Source: Rhabdophis nuchalis
Lineage: Eukaryota; Chordata; Lepidosauria; Squamata; Natricidae
Reading direction: 5' to 3'
Assembly: GCA_039707465.1 (NCBI GenBank)
Contig: CM077645.1
Span: 147,680,503-147,744,502 of the forward strand
DNA length: 64,000 nucleotides
Of this stretch, positions 22,665-34,269 are shown in pieces. Made by a program: the position numbers and the translations under genes. The notes beneath the pieces were generated by a model. The model was not told the DNA's origin, ran no database searches, and saw only the letters and a program-made list of their open reading frames with translations. Position 1 is the first letter of the stretch; the number at the start of each line of letters is the position of its first letter.

Positions 22665-24400
22665 ATACATACATATATTGTTACTTCATTTTGTCCCTTT
22701 TATTCCCTTCCCTTTTTCACCTGTATATTAGTTTGTAATTTATTTTAATTTATTTTGAAATTTAATAAAGGTACACACACACACACGGTTATATATCTCA
22801 TGAAAACATATTTGGTATACATATATAGAATGACATATCAGCTACTTAAAATGAAAATTGTTTAGCAATAATGTGCATAAAGACAGGTTTTCATCAATTC
22901 AATTACATTTCTGACAAGATCTGTCTTTCTCTCTGTCTGTCTGTCTGTCTAATTTGTTTCTCATCAAGTTACCAAATTGGTTAAAACATTTCACCAGTAA
23001 ATGAATGAATGAATGAATGAATGAATATTGTTGGATTTTAGGTTTTAAATTTATCATTCCTTTACAAGAATAAACTAATCAAAACAAATTTTTTAAATTG
23101 TTTGCATATATTACACATTTATGCTTATCTCAGCAGATTCATTTCAATTGATTTGTAGGATAATTTTATATAGAACTGATTTATATAATACACTGAAAAA
23201 CTTACACTATGTAGGAATGCTGAATTTATAGAAAGGAATCACTTTTGCTATACTATATGCATTTCATGAGTCAATATTTCTGATTGGGAAGGAGTAATGA
23301 ATATGATTTTTGTAAGATGTAGATCCTCACATGCTGAAAAAATAAGTGGAAGTCATGTAGCAACAATATGCTCTTGTATGAAATACTCATGTATTATAAC
23401 CATGCAATTCCTGCTACTTAGTAATATGATGTAATCTGTTAAACCTAGAGAATATGCAATATTATAAGGCAAAGAATTCTGTACTATCAACATCTCCATT
23501 ATGACATTCTGTTTTATAGGAGCAGGCAAATAGGTTATTTATGGCAGTGTCAGGTATTCAGTGTTGAAATATTTCTTATGAAAACACACCAAGAACAAAT
23601 ATTTTAAATAACTAAATTCAGAAGTAATAAATATATTTTAAGCATATTAAAAATAATGTGATCATTACAATAATTAAAACACTTGGTTTGAAAATTTAAA
23701 ACTAAATTTCCATCCCATTTTAAGGCTAAAATCCCAGATTTTAGTGTTTCTTATTGTTGCCTTCTCTTTGTAGCCACTTTATAGATATTAGTTTCACTTT
23801 TGAGTGGTCTATTGCAAAAATATTAACATTCTACTTTAGAAAAATAGAAAGCCAAGTATTTTGTAAACATTATGCATGGTAAGCATAAGGAGAGGGAAAC
23901 ACTATACTGAGAATTCAAATAGGACATCAAGAGGAAATGTGATTGATGTGTTATTTTTGTTATCTCCAATATGATCAATATCTGAATAACATTAATATAT
24001 CAAGTTATATCTATATATAGTTGCTTATGATTAAAGATGAAAAATTTACCAAGAACTGATTTCCACTATACACTACTATGATTTGTATTTATGTCAACTT
24101 AAGAATTTTATCTTACATTCTATGTCTTTAATGAGTTGGTAGTAATATTGAAAGGTGACATTAATAATGAATTTTAAAACATTTTACACCCTTTATGTGG
24201 CCATTAAATAGCTATTTCCCGTCCTCCATCATTTAAAGATAAAGATAAGATAATAAATTCATGAGTTGCCCAACATCCAAAGATATATGTTCACCAATGT
24301 TTATAATCTTGTTTTCTCTTTGTATAAGCTTAGGGTTATGTCACAGAGAGTAAGGCATTCTAGTTATTCATGATGGCAATAAACATATTAATACTTGATA
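22662..24400. other. intron sequence upstream of the CDYL exon
   Basis: AT-rich. Only small simple repeats are seen: (CTGT)n at about 22930-22950 and (GAAT)n at 22999-23026. No other gene is supported. Confidence 0.6.
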
Positions 24401-24410
24401 TTGATGTTCC

Positions 24411-24482
24411 TGCCCACGCAGGGGGTTGGACTAGAAGACCTACAAGGTCCCTTCCAACTCTGCTATTGTATTGTATTGTATA
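24411..24482 (+). mobile_element. CR1 LINE 3' end fragment
   Basis: cagggggttggactagaaga followed by ccttccaactctgctattgt and repeated attgt units. This is the conserved CR1 terminus, about 390 bp before the CDYL exon. Confidence 0.85.
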
Positions 24483-24844
24483 TATAACTGAAGGTGCAGA
24501 CTTCTTCCCCTCACAGAATATCAGGTGTTTATTATTTATATATTAAATATATTTATATGGCCACCCCATACATTATGACTCCAGGCAGCATACAACATTA
24601 AAAATATGTATGATATTAGTACCATTTTTCTTTTTAGTCATCATCATATAATTTATTGTATACTTTCATGCATTTGTCAACATTCAAGGTTCCTTGAGCT
24701 TACTAATAAAGAGTATACAATTATTTACACTGATTGCCAAAATTGATTAGTACAATTGAAACAAAATGTAATTGTTTCTAGGTTCTGTATTTTAAATTGC
24801 CTCATTGTACATTCATGTTTAAACATTCACAAATACATCTTCAT

Positions 24845-24868
24845 TGCCATCTCTAATTCTTTCAACAG
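24845..24868 (+). promoter_or_regulatory. splice acceptor of the CDYL exon
   Basis: Pyrimidine-rich ctctaattctttcaacag directly before the first codon (gta) of the exon. Confidence 0.85.
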
Positions 24869-25523
24869 GTAGAGAAAATTGTTGATAAAAGAAAAAACAA
24901 GAAAGGAAAAACGGAATATTTAGTGCGATGGAAAGGCTATGAGAGTGAAGATGACACATGGGAACCTGAACAGCACCTTGTGAATTGTGAAGAATATATA
25001 CATGAATTTAACAGACATCACAATGAAAAACAAAAAGAAAGCACATTAACAAGGACAAACAGGACATCTCCAAATAATGCAAGAAAACAAATTTCTCGAT
25101 CTACTAATAGTTCTTTTTCAAAAACGTCCAAGTCTTTAGTTATTGGAAAAGACCATGACTCAAAAAATCAACTGTTTGCTGCTCAGAAGTTTCGGAAAAA
25201 CAACACTCCTCTCTCTGGTAGAAAAAACATGGACCTTTCAAAATCAGGTATCAAAATTCTTGTGCCCAAAAGTCCTATCAAGAGTCGGACAGCAGTAGAT
25301 GGCTTTCAGAATGAAAGTCCTGATAAACTGGATCGCATTGAGCAGGATCATGAAGATTCTGTAGCCCCAGAAGTGGCAGCAGAAAAACCAGTTGGAGCTT
25401 TATTAGGTCCTGGAGAAGAACGTGCTAGAATGGGGAGCAGGCCAAGAATACATTCATTAGTGCCACAATTGCCAGTGCCAGTAACAGCTACCATTGCATC
25501 TGCATTAACAATAAATGGAAAAG
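24869..25523 (+). CDS. CDYL: CDYL internal exon: chromodomain and linker
   Basis: CDYL (chromodomain Y-like) is a nuclear co-repressor that reads methylated histone H3 through its chromodomain and has a C-terminal crotonase-fold domain. This exon encodes 218 residues plus one base of the next codon. It starts [20 protein letters not shown], with WKGY at residues 21-24 (W21 and Y24 correspond to two aromatic-cage positions; the first cage residue would be in the preceding exon). The exon then continues [20 protein letters not shown]. The linker has [38 protein letters not shown] and [12 protein letters not shown], which separate CDYL from CDYL2. An AG acceptor lies at 24867-24868 and a GTAAG donor at 25524. 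The frame is open throughout. No start codon or crotonase exon is in the window. Confidence 0.95.
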
Positions 25524-25529
25524 GTAAGA
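25524..25529 (+). promoter_or_regulatory. splice donor of the CDYL exon
   Basis: gaaaag|gtaagat is close to the consensus. Reading through gives a short non-conserved tail that stops at 25577-25579, so splicing here is the likely fate. Confidence 0.85.
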
Positions 25530-26370
25530 TGTATGGATGGATAGGTTTTCCAGCAAATTTTGTAGGTATTCACAAGTAACTTTTTAATGTTTCGGAAAGT
25601 GTCTCATTGTCCAATTTGTTTCAGGAACAAATGTGCAATATATATTTTTTTAACCTTGGTTCTCAATTTTTATTTATTAAGAAAATTTATGTGGTCACGC
25701 AGATCACTCTCTTTGACTCCGGCCGGATTACAAGGATAAAATTGCAGTAGAAAAACCAATAACCCACTACTTCCAGATGGGCTCCGTATCACTGGAGTCA
25801 GCATTGGAAAAATCACATCTTCAGGCCCTTGCAAAAGATAGAGTGGGAGCCAATCTTACAATAAAACACACAACAAAATTTTGTTAGTTTACATTTTTCT
25901 GAAAAGCATATTGTGATTGATTTTTTAAAAAACAAGTTTTATCAGGGTCTTGAATTTACCAACCATTAATTGCTATTTGTTTGATAGATTTTAATAATAA
26001 ATGGTGAAGTTTATTAAGATGTTGATAGGGAACCAGTATATTCTGCCGTTTTCATTTTTGGACAATGAATTGTCCTTTGTGAATTGTTGGTATATTGCTG
26101 TTTCTCTATGACATATTCTATATATTCAGTTACAGTCTTCTAGGTAGAAAATAATCATTGAGGGAATATTAGAAGTTTTACAGGAAAAGGAGTAAAATTA
26201 TCTGACATTGGATGTGGAAATCTGCACAAAATATGTTTTTAATTTGTTATAATCCATTATCAGGTATTCCTTCCATTCTCTTACCTATATTTTATAATTC
26301 TTTTGAACACACTGATTGATTGATTTTTTTCTGTCTTATTATAAAGCATTTGAAATATTATAGTATAGAT
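25530..26370. other. intron downstream of the CDYL exon
   Basis: No gene is seen. A higher-GC patch at about 25690-25890 (gactccggccggattacaag) may be an unrecognised repeat. Confidence 0.5.
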
Positions 26371-26503
26371 CAGGAGTGTCAAACTGGCGGCCTGCAGGGC
26401 AGATGTATCTCATCTAGGCCATGTCCACCCCAGCTCCACTAAGAGGAAAACATCAGGATACATCATGTAATGGCAATGTGACACCACGAGTTTTATATCC
26501 GTG
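26371..26503. mobile_element. hAT-type MITE
   Basis: Starts caggagtgtcaaactggcgg, with an interior of the 'ggccatgtccaccccagctc' kind. It is flanked by an exact 8-bp duplication gtatagat (26363-26370 and 26504-26511). Confidence 0.85.
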
Positions 26504-26837
26504 GTATAGATGTTAAGAATTGGAATCGTATATGAAGGACCTAATTTATATGGGAGGTTTCTATGTGTTACATACCATGTTTCCCTAAAAATAAGACACG
26601 GTCTTATTTTCTTTTGACCTCCAAATAAGGAGTTGGCCTTATTTTTGGGGAGGTCTTATTATTTTTCAGGTGCAGAAAGCACAAGCCCACCAGCCCCATT
26701 CTCTCCATCCCACCACCTGCTTGCCTGCGGCTACAATGACCCAAGTTCTCCTTGAATCCTGACCTTCGCCTGCCCTGCTTGCTGGCCACCGAACAGCTGA
26801 CTGCTGCTCTGGCCTCACGGGGGGCTCTTCCTGGCAG

Positions 26838-26838
<1 letters not shown>

Positions 26839-26880
<42 letters not shown>
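26839..26880. repeat. (CA)n microsatellite
   Basis: About 21 uninterrupted units. Confidence 0.95.
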
Positions 26881-26884
<4 letters not shown>

Positions 26885-27148
26885 CCCCCCTCTAAGGCAG
26901 CCACATCCTTCACTAACTTGCTCTCCAGCTCCATTCTCTGCTCCATGTGCAGGACAAGAAAAGTAGATTGTGTGCCTATGGTAAAAAAAATACCAGAAAT
27001 GCTTTCCATGTTCTCGATTAAAAAAAAAAAGATCTTGCAAAGTTGAAAGTAGTCCCACAAACTACTTTTCTTGCCCTGCACATGGCAGTGGAGAATGGAG
27101 CAGGAAAGCAGTTTAGTGGAGGGATGGTGCTGCCTTGGGAGGGGTTAG

Positions 27149-27250
<102 letters not shown>

Positions 27251-27420
27251 ATCCTTTCCTTGGGAGCTCTGCACAGAGAAGGCTTTGGATAGAACATTTG
27301 GGGGATGTGCGTCTACGCTGAGATCCCAAGGAAAGAATGATTGCCAGGAAAAGCGGGGGGGGGGGGAATTTTTGCCTCTTAACCTGTTCTGTGCTGAGCT
27401 TCAGAACAGGTAAGAGGAAT

Positions 27421-27558
27421 GAAAATCTCCCCTCCCCGTTTTCAAGCCGTTTGCAAAAATGCCCCATTCCAAGCCTTCAATCCTGCAATCCTGGATAATG
27501 TGAAGGCTTGGAATGGGGCATTTTTGCAAACCGCTTGAAAATGGGGAGGGAAGATTTT
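27421..27558. repeat. inverted repeat inside the 26.6-28.2 kb element
   Basis: Arms of about 60 bp (ttcaagccgtttgcaaaaat, then gccccattccaagcct) mirror each other around a spacer near 27490. A related third arm lies at 27620-27670. Confidence 0.8.
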
Positions 27559-27790
27559 GTTTCTTATCCTGTTCTCAGTCTGTGCTGACCTTCAGAACAG
27601 GGTGAGAGGCAGGAATATCCCCCTCCACATTTTAAGCCATTTGCAAAAACGCCCCATTTCGAATCTTCAATGTGAATATGAAGGTGAGAAGCGACCTCCT
27701 GTAGGCATGAAAATCCATAAACGTGGGACATCGGAAGAAGCTTTGTGAAGAGATGCTGCCGCTGAAGTGCAGGAAATCTCCCCTCCCCAC

Positions 27791-27910
27791 CTGCAGATCG
27801 GCTTTTCAAAGAGGAGTTTCACAAGGACGAAGAGGTAGCTGAAGGCGGTGTTTGTATCGTCTTCATCCTGGTGAAACTCCTCTTTGAAAGGGCGATCTGC
27901 AGGTGGGGAG
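27791..27910. repeat. second inverted repeat inside the same element
   Basis: The left arm ctgcagatcggcttttcaaa, then gaggagtttcac, is mirrored by gtgaaactcctctttgaaag, then ggcgatctgcag, with about 50 bases between. Confidence 0.8.
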
Positions 27911-28378
27911 GCGGATTTCCTGCACATCAGTAGCAGCGTCTCCTCGTAGGACTTCTTCCGATTCCAAGGTGTATTGATTTCCATGCCTTCCTTTCCTGTT
28001 CCGTGGGCAGAATTTCCTGCTTTGACTGTCACCATTAGGTAAGGAGGGCATGAGACATATGGGCTGTGTTGCTTGGCCTCCGGCTTCTTTGGCAGCTACT
28101 GGCTTTTGCTGGAGGCAGAGGCCTGAGCGGCACCCGTGAATCAGCTGGCACGTCTTGCTTTCGGGAAAACACAGTAGCTTTTGATCATGTTTGTTAGAGT
28201 ATTTCTAGAACTGCACTACTTTGCTCCTCCATCATTCTGCTTAGCCCCAGCTTTCTATGATATCCTGAATGGACGTTAAGGTTACACTCATAATGTTTAT
28301 TTATTGGAATAAGCCCCAAACTCACTTCTAAATAAAGTGGATAGTATCTTGTTTTGAATTAGTAGTTTTCTAGATTAT

Positions 28379-29048
28379 TACCATATTTTTTGAATTATAA
28401 GATGCACCTGATTATAAGACATACCTAAATTTAGAAGAGGAAAACAAAAAAAAGGGTTTTGACCTTTGCGTGCCTCATTTTTGGCCCTTATTTGGGGGCC
28501 TTTTTCCAGTCCTTTTCTAGCCTTTTTTCTACCCATTTTTGAGGCTTTTTTGGCTCTTATTAGGTGCCTTTTGGCATGTTTTTGAGGCTTCTTTTCAGCC
28601 CATTTTCGAGGCTTTTTTCGGCCCATTTTTAATGCTTTTTTCAGCCATTTTTGAGGCTTTAAAAAATATGGCCTCAAAAAAGCCTCAAAAATGGACCAAG
28701 AAAAGTCTTGAAAACAGGCTGGAAAAAAGGTTCAAAAACAGGCTGAAAAAATCCTCCAAAATGGGCTGAAAAAAGCCTCAGAAATGTCCTGAAAAAAGTC
28801 TTGAAAACAGCCTGAAAAACCCTTGAAAATAGGCCCAGACAATCCTCGAAAGCAGGCCAAAAAAAGCTTTTAAAAGGCCAAAAAAAGCCTTAAAATGGGA
28901 CAAAGAAAGGCCTGAGAAAGGGGCGTGCAGAGGCCAAAAAATGGCCAGTGAGTGGGCAGGGTTTTGGCAATATTCGGTCTATAAGACACAGCCATTTTCA
29001 CCCTCTTGGGAGATAAAAAGTATGTCTTATAGTCCAAAATATACGGTA
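28379..29048. mobile_element. foldback element, 'ataagacgcacc' family
   Basis: The ends taccatattttttgaattat, then aagatgcacc, and gtatgtcttatagtccaaaa, then tatacggta, are inverted. The interior is a set of short degenerate repeats (aggcttttttcggcccattt) followed by their inverted counterparts (gcctcaaaaaagcctcaaaa), so the whole element folds back on itself. Confidence 0.65.
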
Positions 29049-29070
29049 GTTTTAGGTTAGGCGAGAAGAG

Positions 29071-29290
29071 CTGCAGTGGCACAATGGTTAGAGTGCAGTA
29101 CTGCAGGCTACTTCTGCTGATCATTGGCTGCCAGCAGTTTGGCAGATTGAATCTCACCAGGTTCAAGGTTAACTTATCCTTCCATCCTTCCGAGGTGGGT
29201 AAAGTGAGGACCCAGATAGTTGAGGGCAATATGCTAACTCTGTAAACCACTTAGAGAGGACTGTGAAGTGATATATAAGTCTAAGTGATG
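29071..29290 (+). mobile_element. Sauria-type tRNA-derived SINE
   Basis: The head ctgcagtggcacaatggtta, the middle ccttccatccttccgaggtg and the end gatatataagtctaagtgat match the other copy at 33414-33660. It directly follows the foldback element. Confidence 0.75.
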
Positions 29291-29388
29291 TTGCTAAATG
29301 TTATCGCTATTTTATTTTTTTTAATTCAGCATGAATGATTTTTCTTTCTGCTTTGACAGGTTTTTCCCCCCCAACTTAAACTGTTTTT
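29261..29388 (+). repeat. direct duplication, copy 1
   Basis: Spans the SINE 3' end plus about 95 bp of flank (gcatgaatgatttttctttc, then tgctttgacaggttttt). It is about 95 percent identical by eye to 32190-32318. Confidence 0.8.
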
Positions 29389-30082
29389 ACAATGAATATG
29401 AAAACCTGAAAAAGTAGATTGGGAAAGGCATCCTATTGGAATTGTATGAGGACTATTTAGATAAAATAAAACTCAGATAAAGCAGTACATTTTTTTAGTT
29501 TAGCTTTGATATTTCACAATTTAATTTCTTTATCTTATAAAGAAAGAACAGCATTGGAGGGGTTCTTTTTTTGGTTATGATTTTTTTTATTTATTTTAGC
29601 TTTAAACACAACACAAAAATCCTTCCTCTTACATGCTATAGAAAGTGTGTATCTGCTGATTACAAAATATTTTCATAGATCTCTTCAATATTCATCCAAG
29701 TTTCATATTATTTCATATTATTTCAAAATTACATCACATAAACATTATCTTTTTCATGCCTATATTCTTACTTAATTAATTATAATTGTATTACATGTCC
29801 TTCATTTTAAAACATACCAATAAAAACTTAGAACATAGCCACATATTGGCATCATATTTATTAATTCTACTATCCTCCAAAATCATTATTCCCTGTAACT
29901 ATTTTAACCAAACATCAATAATATTTACTCATCTCCTTTAATAAATGCTCTTCAATATTCATTTCCAATCACCACTTATAACTATGCATATATATACATT
30001 TATTATCACTTTCAATTTATTATCTGTCTATTATCTCTAAATTTCCCTAATCTCAACTGGTTTTAGGTTAACCTTTTATCTA

Positions 30083-30605
30083 TCAGCCTGTATCTTTCCA
30101 GTAATGAAACAATACCACATCTTCTGCCATTTGTGGCATAATTCTTCTAAACGTATCCTTAATCCAATTTGTATGGACTTCTCTTTGCAGTTCATCATTT
30201 TTAAGTTCTTTCCTGTCATTTTGGGGCCCTTCTTCTTCTTTAGTCGGTTTAACTTTGAGTGTCAGGGTTGTTATCAATGGTGTTACTGGTAAAGTTTCTT
30301 TCTTTAATATCATAAGTTATTTTGTTGTTTCTTCTTCTATATCTTGCCATCTGAGGTGGAATTCCCATCCATCTGATTCATCTTTCCATGTTCCACTTTT
30401 CCCATTGCCATACATAAGCCACTCATCAAAAGGATCAGCCATTTTAGTTTCTTTGTGGCTATTTTTCTCTTTAGTGCTTAAGGAACCAACCTGTTTTTTC
30501 CATTTGATATGTAACTCCATCCTTTTCCTCATATTCTCCAATTAAATGTTCTAATGTTTTTTCAAATGAATTTGAATATTGCTGTATTGCATCCATTATC
30601 TCTTG
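30083..30605 (-). pseudogene. unrecognised Lys/Glu-rich ORF, possibly LINE ORF1
   Basis: One minus-strand frame interrupted by a single stop at 30317-30319 encodes MADPFDEWLMYGNG, then SDGWEFHLRWQDIEEE. After the stop it continues with HTNWIKDTFRRIMPQMAEDV. A further piece upstream in another frame (LQEIMDAIQQYSNSFEKTL) looks helical. The charge pattern and position beside retroelement debris suggest the first protein of a LINE, but I do not recognise a domain. A loosely similar minus-strand frame is at 50881-51084. Confidence 0.35.
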
Positions 30606-31089
30606 CAAGGTAACATTTTTTGTTGTTGTTCAGTATACGCCATTGTCTCCAGTTATTGAAGAAAAAAGGGCTGCTACTCTAGCTCAAGAAATGCTTTTAA
30701 CAAACTCAAATTCAAAATAAAATCTCTAGTTAAAATTAGGTTTCAAAAAAGCATTTGTAAAGAAAAAAAAGCAATTCCCCTTTCCTTTTTAAGCAAACTA
30801 GTTCTTTAAGATTCCAAGCCAAAAGAAAAAAACAATGAATGTATTTGTTTGTAATCCACATACTCTATCTTGTAATGTAGCAGTGCCATTTTCCCTTCTG
30901 TTGTTTCAATCGTTACAATTTTTCTTGTTTCTTTTTGTATCTTAGTTGTTTCAAGAAGAAATCAAATTCTTAAGTATTCTTAAGTGTAGTAAAGAGAAGA
31001 AAAAGATTTAAAAGTCACACATACTAATGAAAAGGAAGAGATTTAGTCCATAGGTTGTAAACAAGGAAAAAAAATAGAAGAGAAAAAAC

Positions 31090-31570
31090 TTACTCTGTTC
31101 CTTTTAAGAATTCTTCATAGATTCCATTTAAAATATCAATTAAAGAAATTGTGATAACCCACTGACCAAGTCCTCCAGCGCTTAATTCCGTCGCTTAGGT
31201 TTTTTTTAAGTTTCAGCTTAGTTTAAAAAGTTCTTATGGGCAATCTCTTTTAAAGCAGTCTCTTTTAAGCCAATAAACAGCTGCCCGTTAGAATCCACTT
31301 TCACTCTCGGTTTCCTTCTTTCTGGAGCCGTCAGCCCTGGGGGGGCTCTCTGTTTACCGCGGATTTGAAGCCCTTCCTTTGGATCAAACGGACTTTGTGG
31401 TGTCCCTGTGACCAGCAAAGATTCGTCTTTGTCTTCGCTGTCCCTTCAGGACAGTTTAGGTCCATTTGGACCGTCCAGTGGCAGAAGAATCAACGATGAT
31501 CTCGCAGCAGCAAGATCAAAAGTCCTATTGTTGCAACGCAGGTTCCTTCCCTCCCATTTGAGGGGTTCTT
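31090..31570 (-). other. GC-richer leader-like segment
   Basis: On the minus strand this precedes the ORF above. It includes an Arg/Pro-rich frame (31418-31218) without domain similarity. It could be a retroelement 5' leader; this is inference from position only. Confidence 0.25.
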
Positions 31571-31589
31571 GATGCTCTCTGAGCATGCT

Positions 31590-32186
31590 TTTTTTCTTGC
31601 AGATTTTTCATTACCCTTGTCTAGGTAACACCATCAGTGCTAATACAGAGTGCTGTTTGCTGTCATTTTATATTCTGGTGACTTGTCTGTCTGTGTGGGT
31701 GGCCGCGGTCTTAGAGATTCTTTGGTCGGGCTGTTTACTGGTGGCTTTTTTATAGTTTCTTGACTGGGGTATTGCTTACATGATCATTGGTGTGAAATTT
31801 ACCTTGGAGTTAATCTATGCTGATCTGAGTGTTGATTACTGGTGGAGAGGTCCTGAGTCTTTTACTCTTTGGGGCTGGTTGATTGTCTCTTGCATAGCCT
31901 ATAGATGTTGTTAATGTCTATGTGTCTAATAATGGCTGATTTGTCAGAGTGCCAGGCTTCTAGAAATACCATGGCAATTTTGGACTTGGCTTGGTATAGG
32001 ATTGTCATATTTTCCCAATTGAAACTATTGTTAAATCTGTCTATATGTTGTGAAATTAAAGAATCTTCATCATGTCTTCTGATTTCCAGTTGGTGTTCAT
32101 GGATGCATTCTGCCAGTTTTCTGGCTGTTTGTTCTACATAGTGGTTGTTACAATTCTTAGATTGTATGTTGTAGACTAAAAGCACT
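31590..32186 (-). pseudogene. Penelope-like element 3' part (GIY-YIG endonuclease)
   Basis: The minus-strand frame 32185-31862 reads VYNIQSKNCNNHYVEQTARK, then HEHQLEIRR, FNWENMTIL and FLEAWHSDKSAIIRHIDI. This is the GIY-YIG-type endonuclease domain found C-terminal to RT in Penelope-like elements. The Tyr-Val pair takes the place of the YIG box and a GQT-like box is EQT here. The 3' tail continues to about 31590 with ttgcagatttttcattaccc on the plus strand. RT is absent (5' truncated). A related copy is at 58385-59060. Confidence 0.7.
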
Positions 32187-32189
32187 GTG

Positions 32190-32318
32190 AAGTGGTATAT
32201 AAGTCTAAGTGATATTGCTAAATGTTATCACTATTTTATTTTTTTTAATTAAGCATGAATGATTTTTCTTTCTGCTTTGACAGGTTTTTTCCCCCCCAAC
32301 TTAAACTGTTTTTAAAAT
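32190..32318 (+). repeat. direct duplication, copy 2
   Basis: Near-identical to 29261-29388. It starts inside the SINE 3' end (cactgtgaagtggtatataa) without the rest of the SINE, and abuts the Penelope fragment. Confidence 0.8.
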
Positions 32319-32319
32319 G

Positions 32320-33410
32320 TAAGTAGATAGAAGCATGGAAATTACTTGTTTAGTGAAAATACGTTTAAAATATATAATTTTATTATAAATCTGTATTTTC
32401 ACTGACTCAATTCCTAGTAGTAATCCAGGGATGTGATGGGAGTTTTATTAGCTTGTATTTATTTATTTAATATATTTTTTACATCCAGAAAGCCCCAAAG
32501 CTGCCACACCAAGCAGTGAAATGACTGCAGTTGCTTCATGGGTCCAGTAGCTGCATCCAGATGAACAGTTTGCTCATTCAATGTTTCAAACATTTCAATG
32601 TTTTCTGGGCATGCACATGTTCAAAGCAGGCACTCAAAGCTTTCAAGTTCAGGAGAGTTATTTAATTGCAAGGGAAAGGTCTTGTCTCATAATCACTAGT
32701 CTGGTCAGCTTTATTACACCTCTGTAGGTCAATTAAGTTCTAGAACCAAGTTACACAAGAGCCTATTTCTAGTTACAACCACAAATTAGTTACTAAATCC
32801 AAATAAAAATTGTCTCTGACCTAAAAGTCAGCAGTATTCTATATACCCATGATGGCAAACCTATGGCACGTATGGCACAAATTTTGGCACCCTAGGCGAA
32901 AAAGGTTCACCATTCCTACTATATTTATATATTTTTAAAGTTATCACAAGCCAGATAAAGAAACCTTATGCTCTCCAGTTATTTTAGATTACAACTCCAG
33001 TGTGCATTAAAATTAGTCATAATGTCTGGAACTAATGAGAATAAGTGCAATATACAGAGAGACCAAGATTCTTCAAATGCTAATTGCTGTTCTTTTAGGT
33101 ATATGTCTGTATTTGTTAATTGTCTACTGCTTTCTGATTCAGTAACTGATGTTCACTTTTTAATTTTTGCACTGAAATATTACATTTTAAATCACTTCTC
33201 TAATAATACACATTGCAAATGGAGATTTAAAGCTCAGATAGGTTCGGTTCAGTTTAACTTCCAAATATAAAGAATTCCTAGTTAACAGCTGCATGTGAGC
33301 TGTGTTTCGCAACATTTTTAAGGTGCTAATTTCTAGGTGCAAAGACTTCTAGAAAAAGAATAATTGCTTCTTGTAGCTTGTCAATTTAGACATACTAAAA
33401 CGAAACTATA
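32320..33410. other. intron-like sequence, no gene seen
   Basis: A small worn MITE lies at about 32848-32920 (atgatggcaaacctatggca mirrored by ggttcaccat). Nothing else is supported. Confidence 0.5.
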
Positions 33411-33413
33411 GTT

Positions 33414-33660
33414 AAGAGCCATGGTGGCGCAGTGGTTAGAATACAGTATTGCGGGCGAATTCTGCTGACTGCTGATTGCCAGCAGATTGAATCTCACCAG
33501 CTCAAAGTTGACTCAGCCTTCCGTCCTTCTGAGGTCAGTAAAATGAGGACCTAGAAATTGTTGGGGCAATATACTGACACTGTAAATGTCTTAGAGAAGG
33601 CTGTAAAGTACAGTGAATCAGTATATATTGTAAGTCCAAGAGCTATTGCTATTGCTATTC
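33414..33660 (+). mobile_element. Sauria-type tRNA-derived SINE
   Basis: Head gccatggtggcgcagtggtt, middle cagccttccgtccttctgag, and tail gtccaagagctattgctatt. Same family as 29071-29290. Confidence 0.8.
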
Positions 33661-33772
33661 CTTAACGTATGATTTGGCTTGATATGTGAATGAAATCACA
33701 ATGGCTTGCCTATGTCATTTTATACGTCAGTTATAATTGGAAATATATATTTTGTGGCTCATGTATCACATT

Positions 33773-34268
33773 ACAGGTAGTCCAGTCATTTGCAGTCACA
33801 ACAATCTCATGAAGCACTTCCAGCTGTGATAAAATATCATGCTGTCTCTCCCAGTCATATGGGTACATTTTGGGTACTTGCCAACCTGTTTGCATTAATG
33901 ACTGATTGCCAAGTGCCTTGTGATCAAGTGATCACCATTTGCAATCTTCATTGGAAAAAGTCAATTGGGAAAGTGGCAGGCAAGGTTGCAAGGGAAGGGG
34001 ACATTGGATATGCCAAGGGATTACTGCCCCCCCTCCCACTTCCTGAGCAGGAAGGGAAAATCCACTTGCATGTTGGAGGAATGGACTTGGAATCTGACAA
34101 AAACTCCAGTGAAAACCTTTCAGAATACTGATGTTTACTAGCATTTTCTCCTCAACAAATGAGACAGTTAGGATTGTGAAGCTGTCATGTAGTGTCTCAC
34201 TTAATACATGCTTCACTCATGACCGAGATTTCGGGCCCAATTGTGATCATAAGTGGAGGAGTACCTGT
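33773..34268. mobile_element. DNA element with 'acaggtag' termini
   Basis: The left acaggtagtcc and right ggagtacctgt are inverted ends about 496 bp apart. The interior phrases gattgccaagtgccttgtga and cccaattgtgatcat recur at 52.3-53.0 kb. No gene is visible. Confidence 0.5.
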
Positions 34269-34269
34269 A

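Noticed and set aside
24923..25579. CDYL translation start at 24923
   Set aside because: The codon is GTG inside the chromodomain; conserved coding sequence continues upstream to a splice acceptor at 24868.
29071..29140. tRNA genes at the SINE heads (also 21523, 33414 and 54160)
   Set aside because: Only tRNA-derived promoter-like heads fused to SINE bodies; no complete cloverleaf was identified.
29261..32318. The 128-bp duplicates as a target-site duplication
   Set aside because: Much too long for any known integrase or LINE target duplication; reported as an unexplained duplication.
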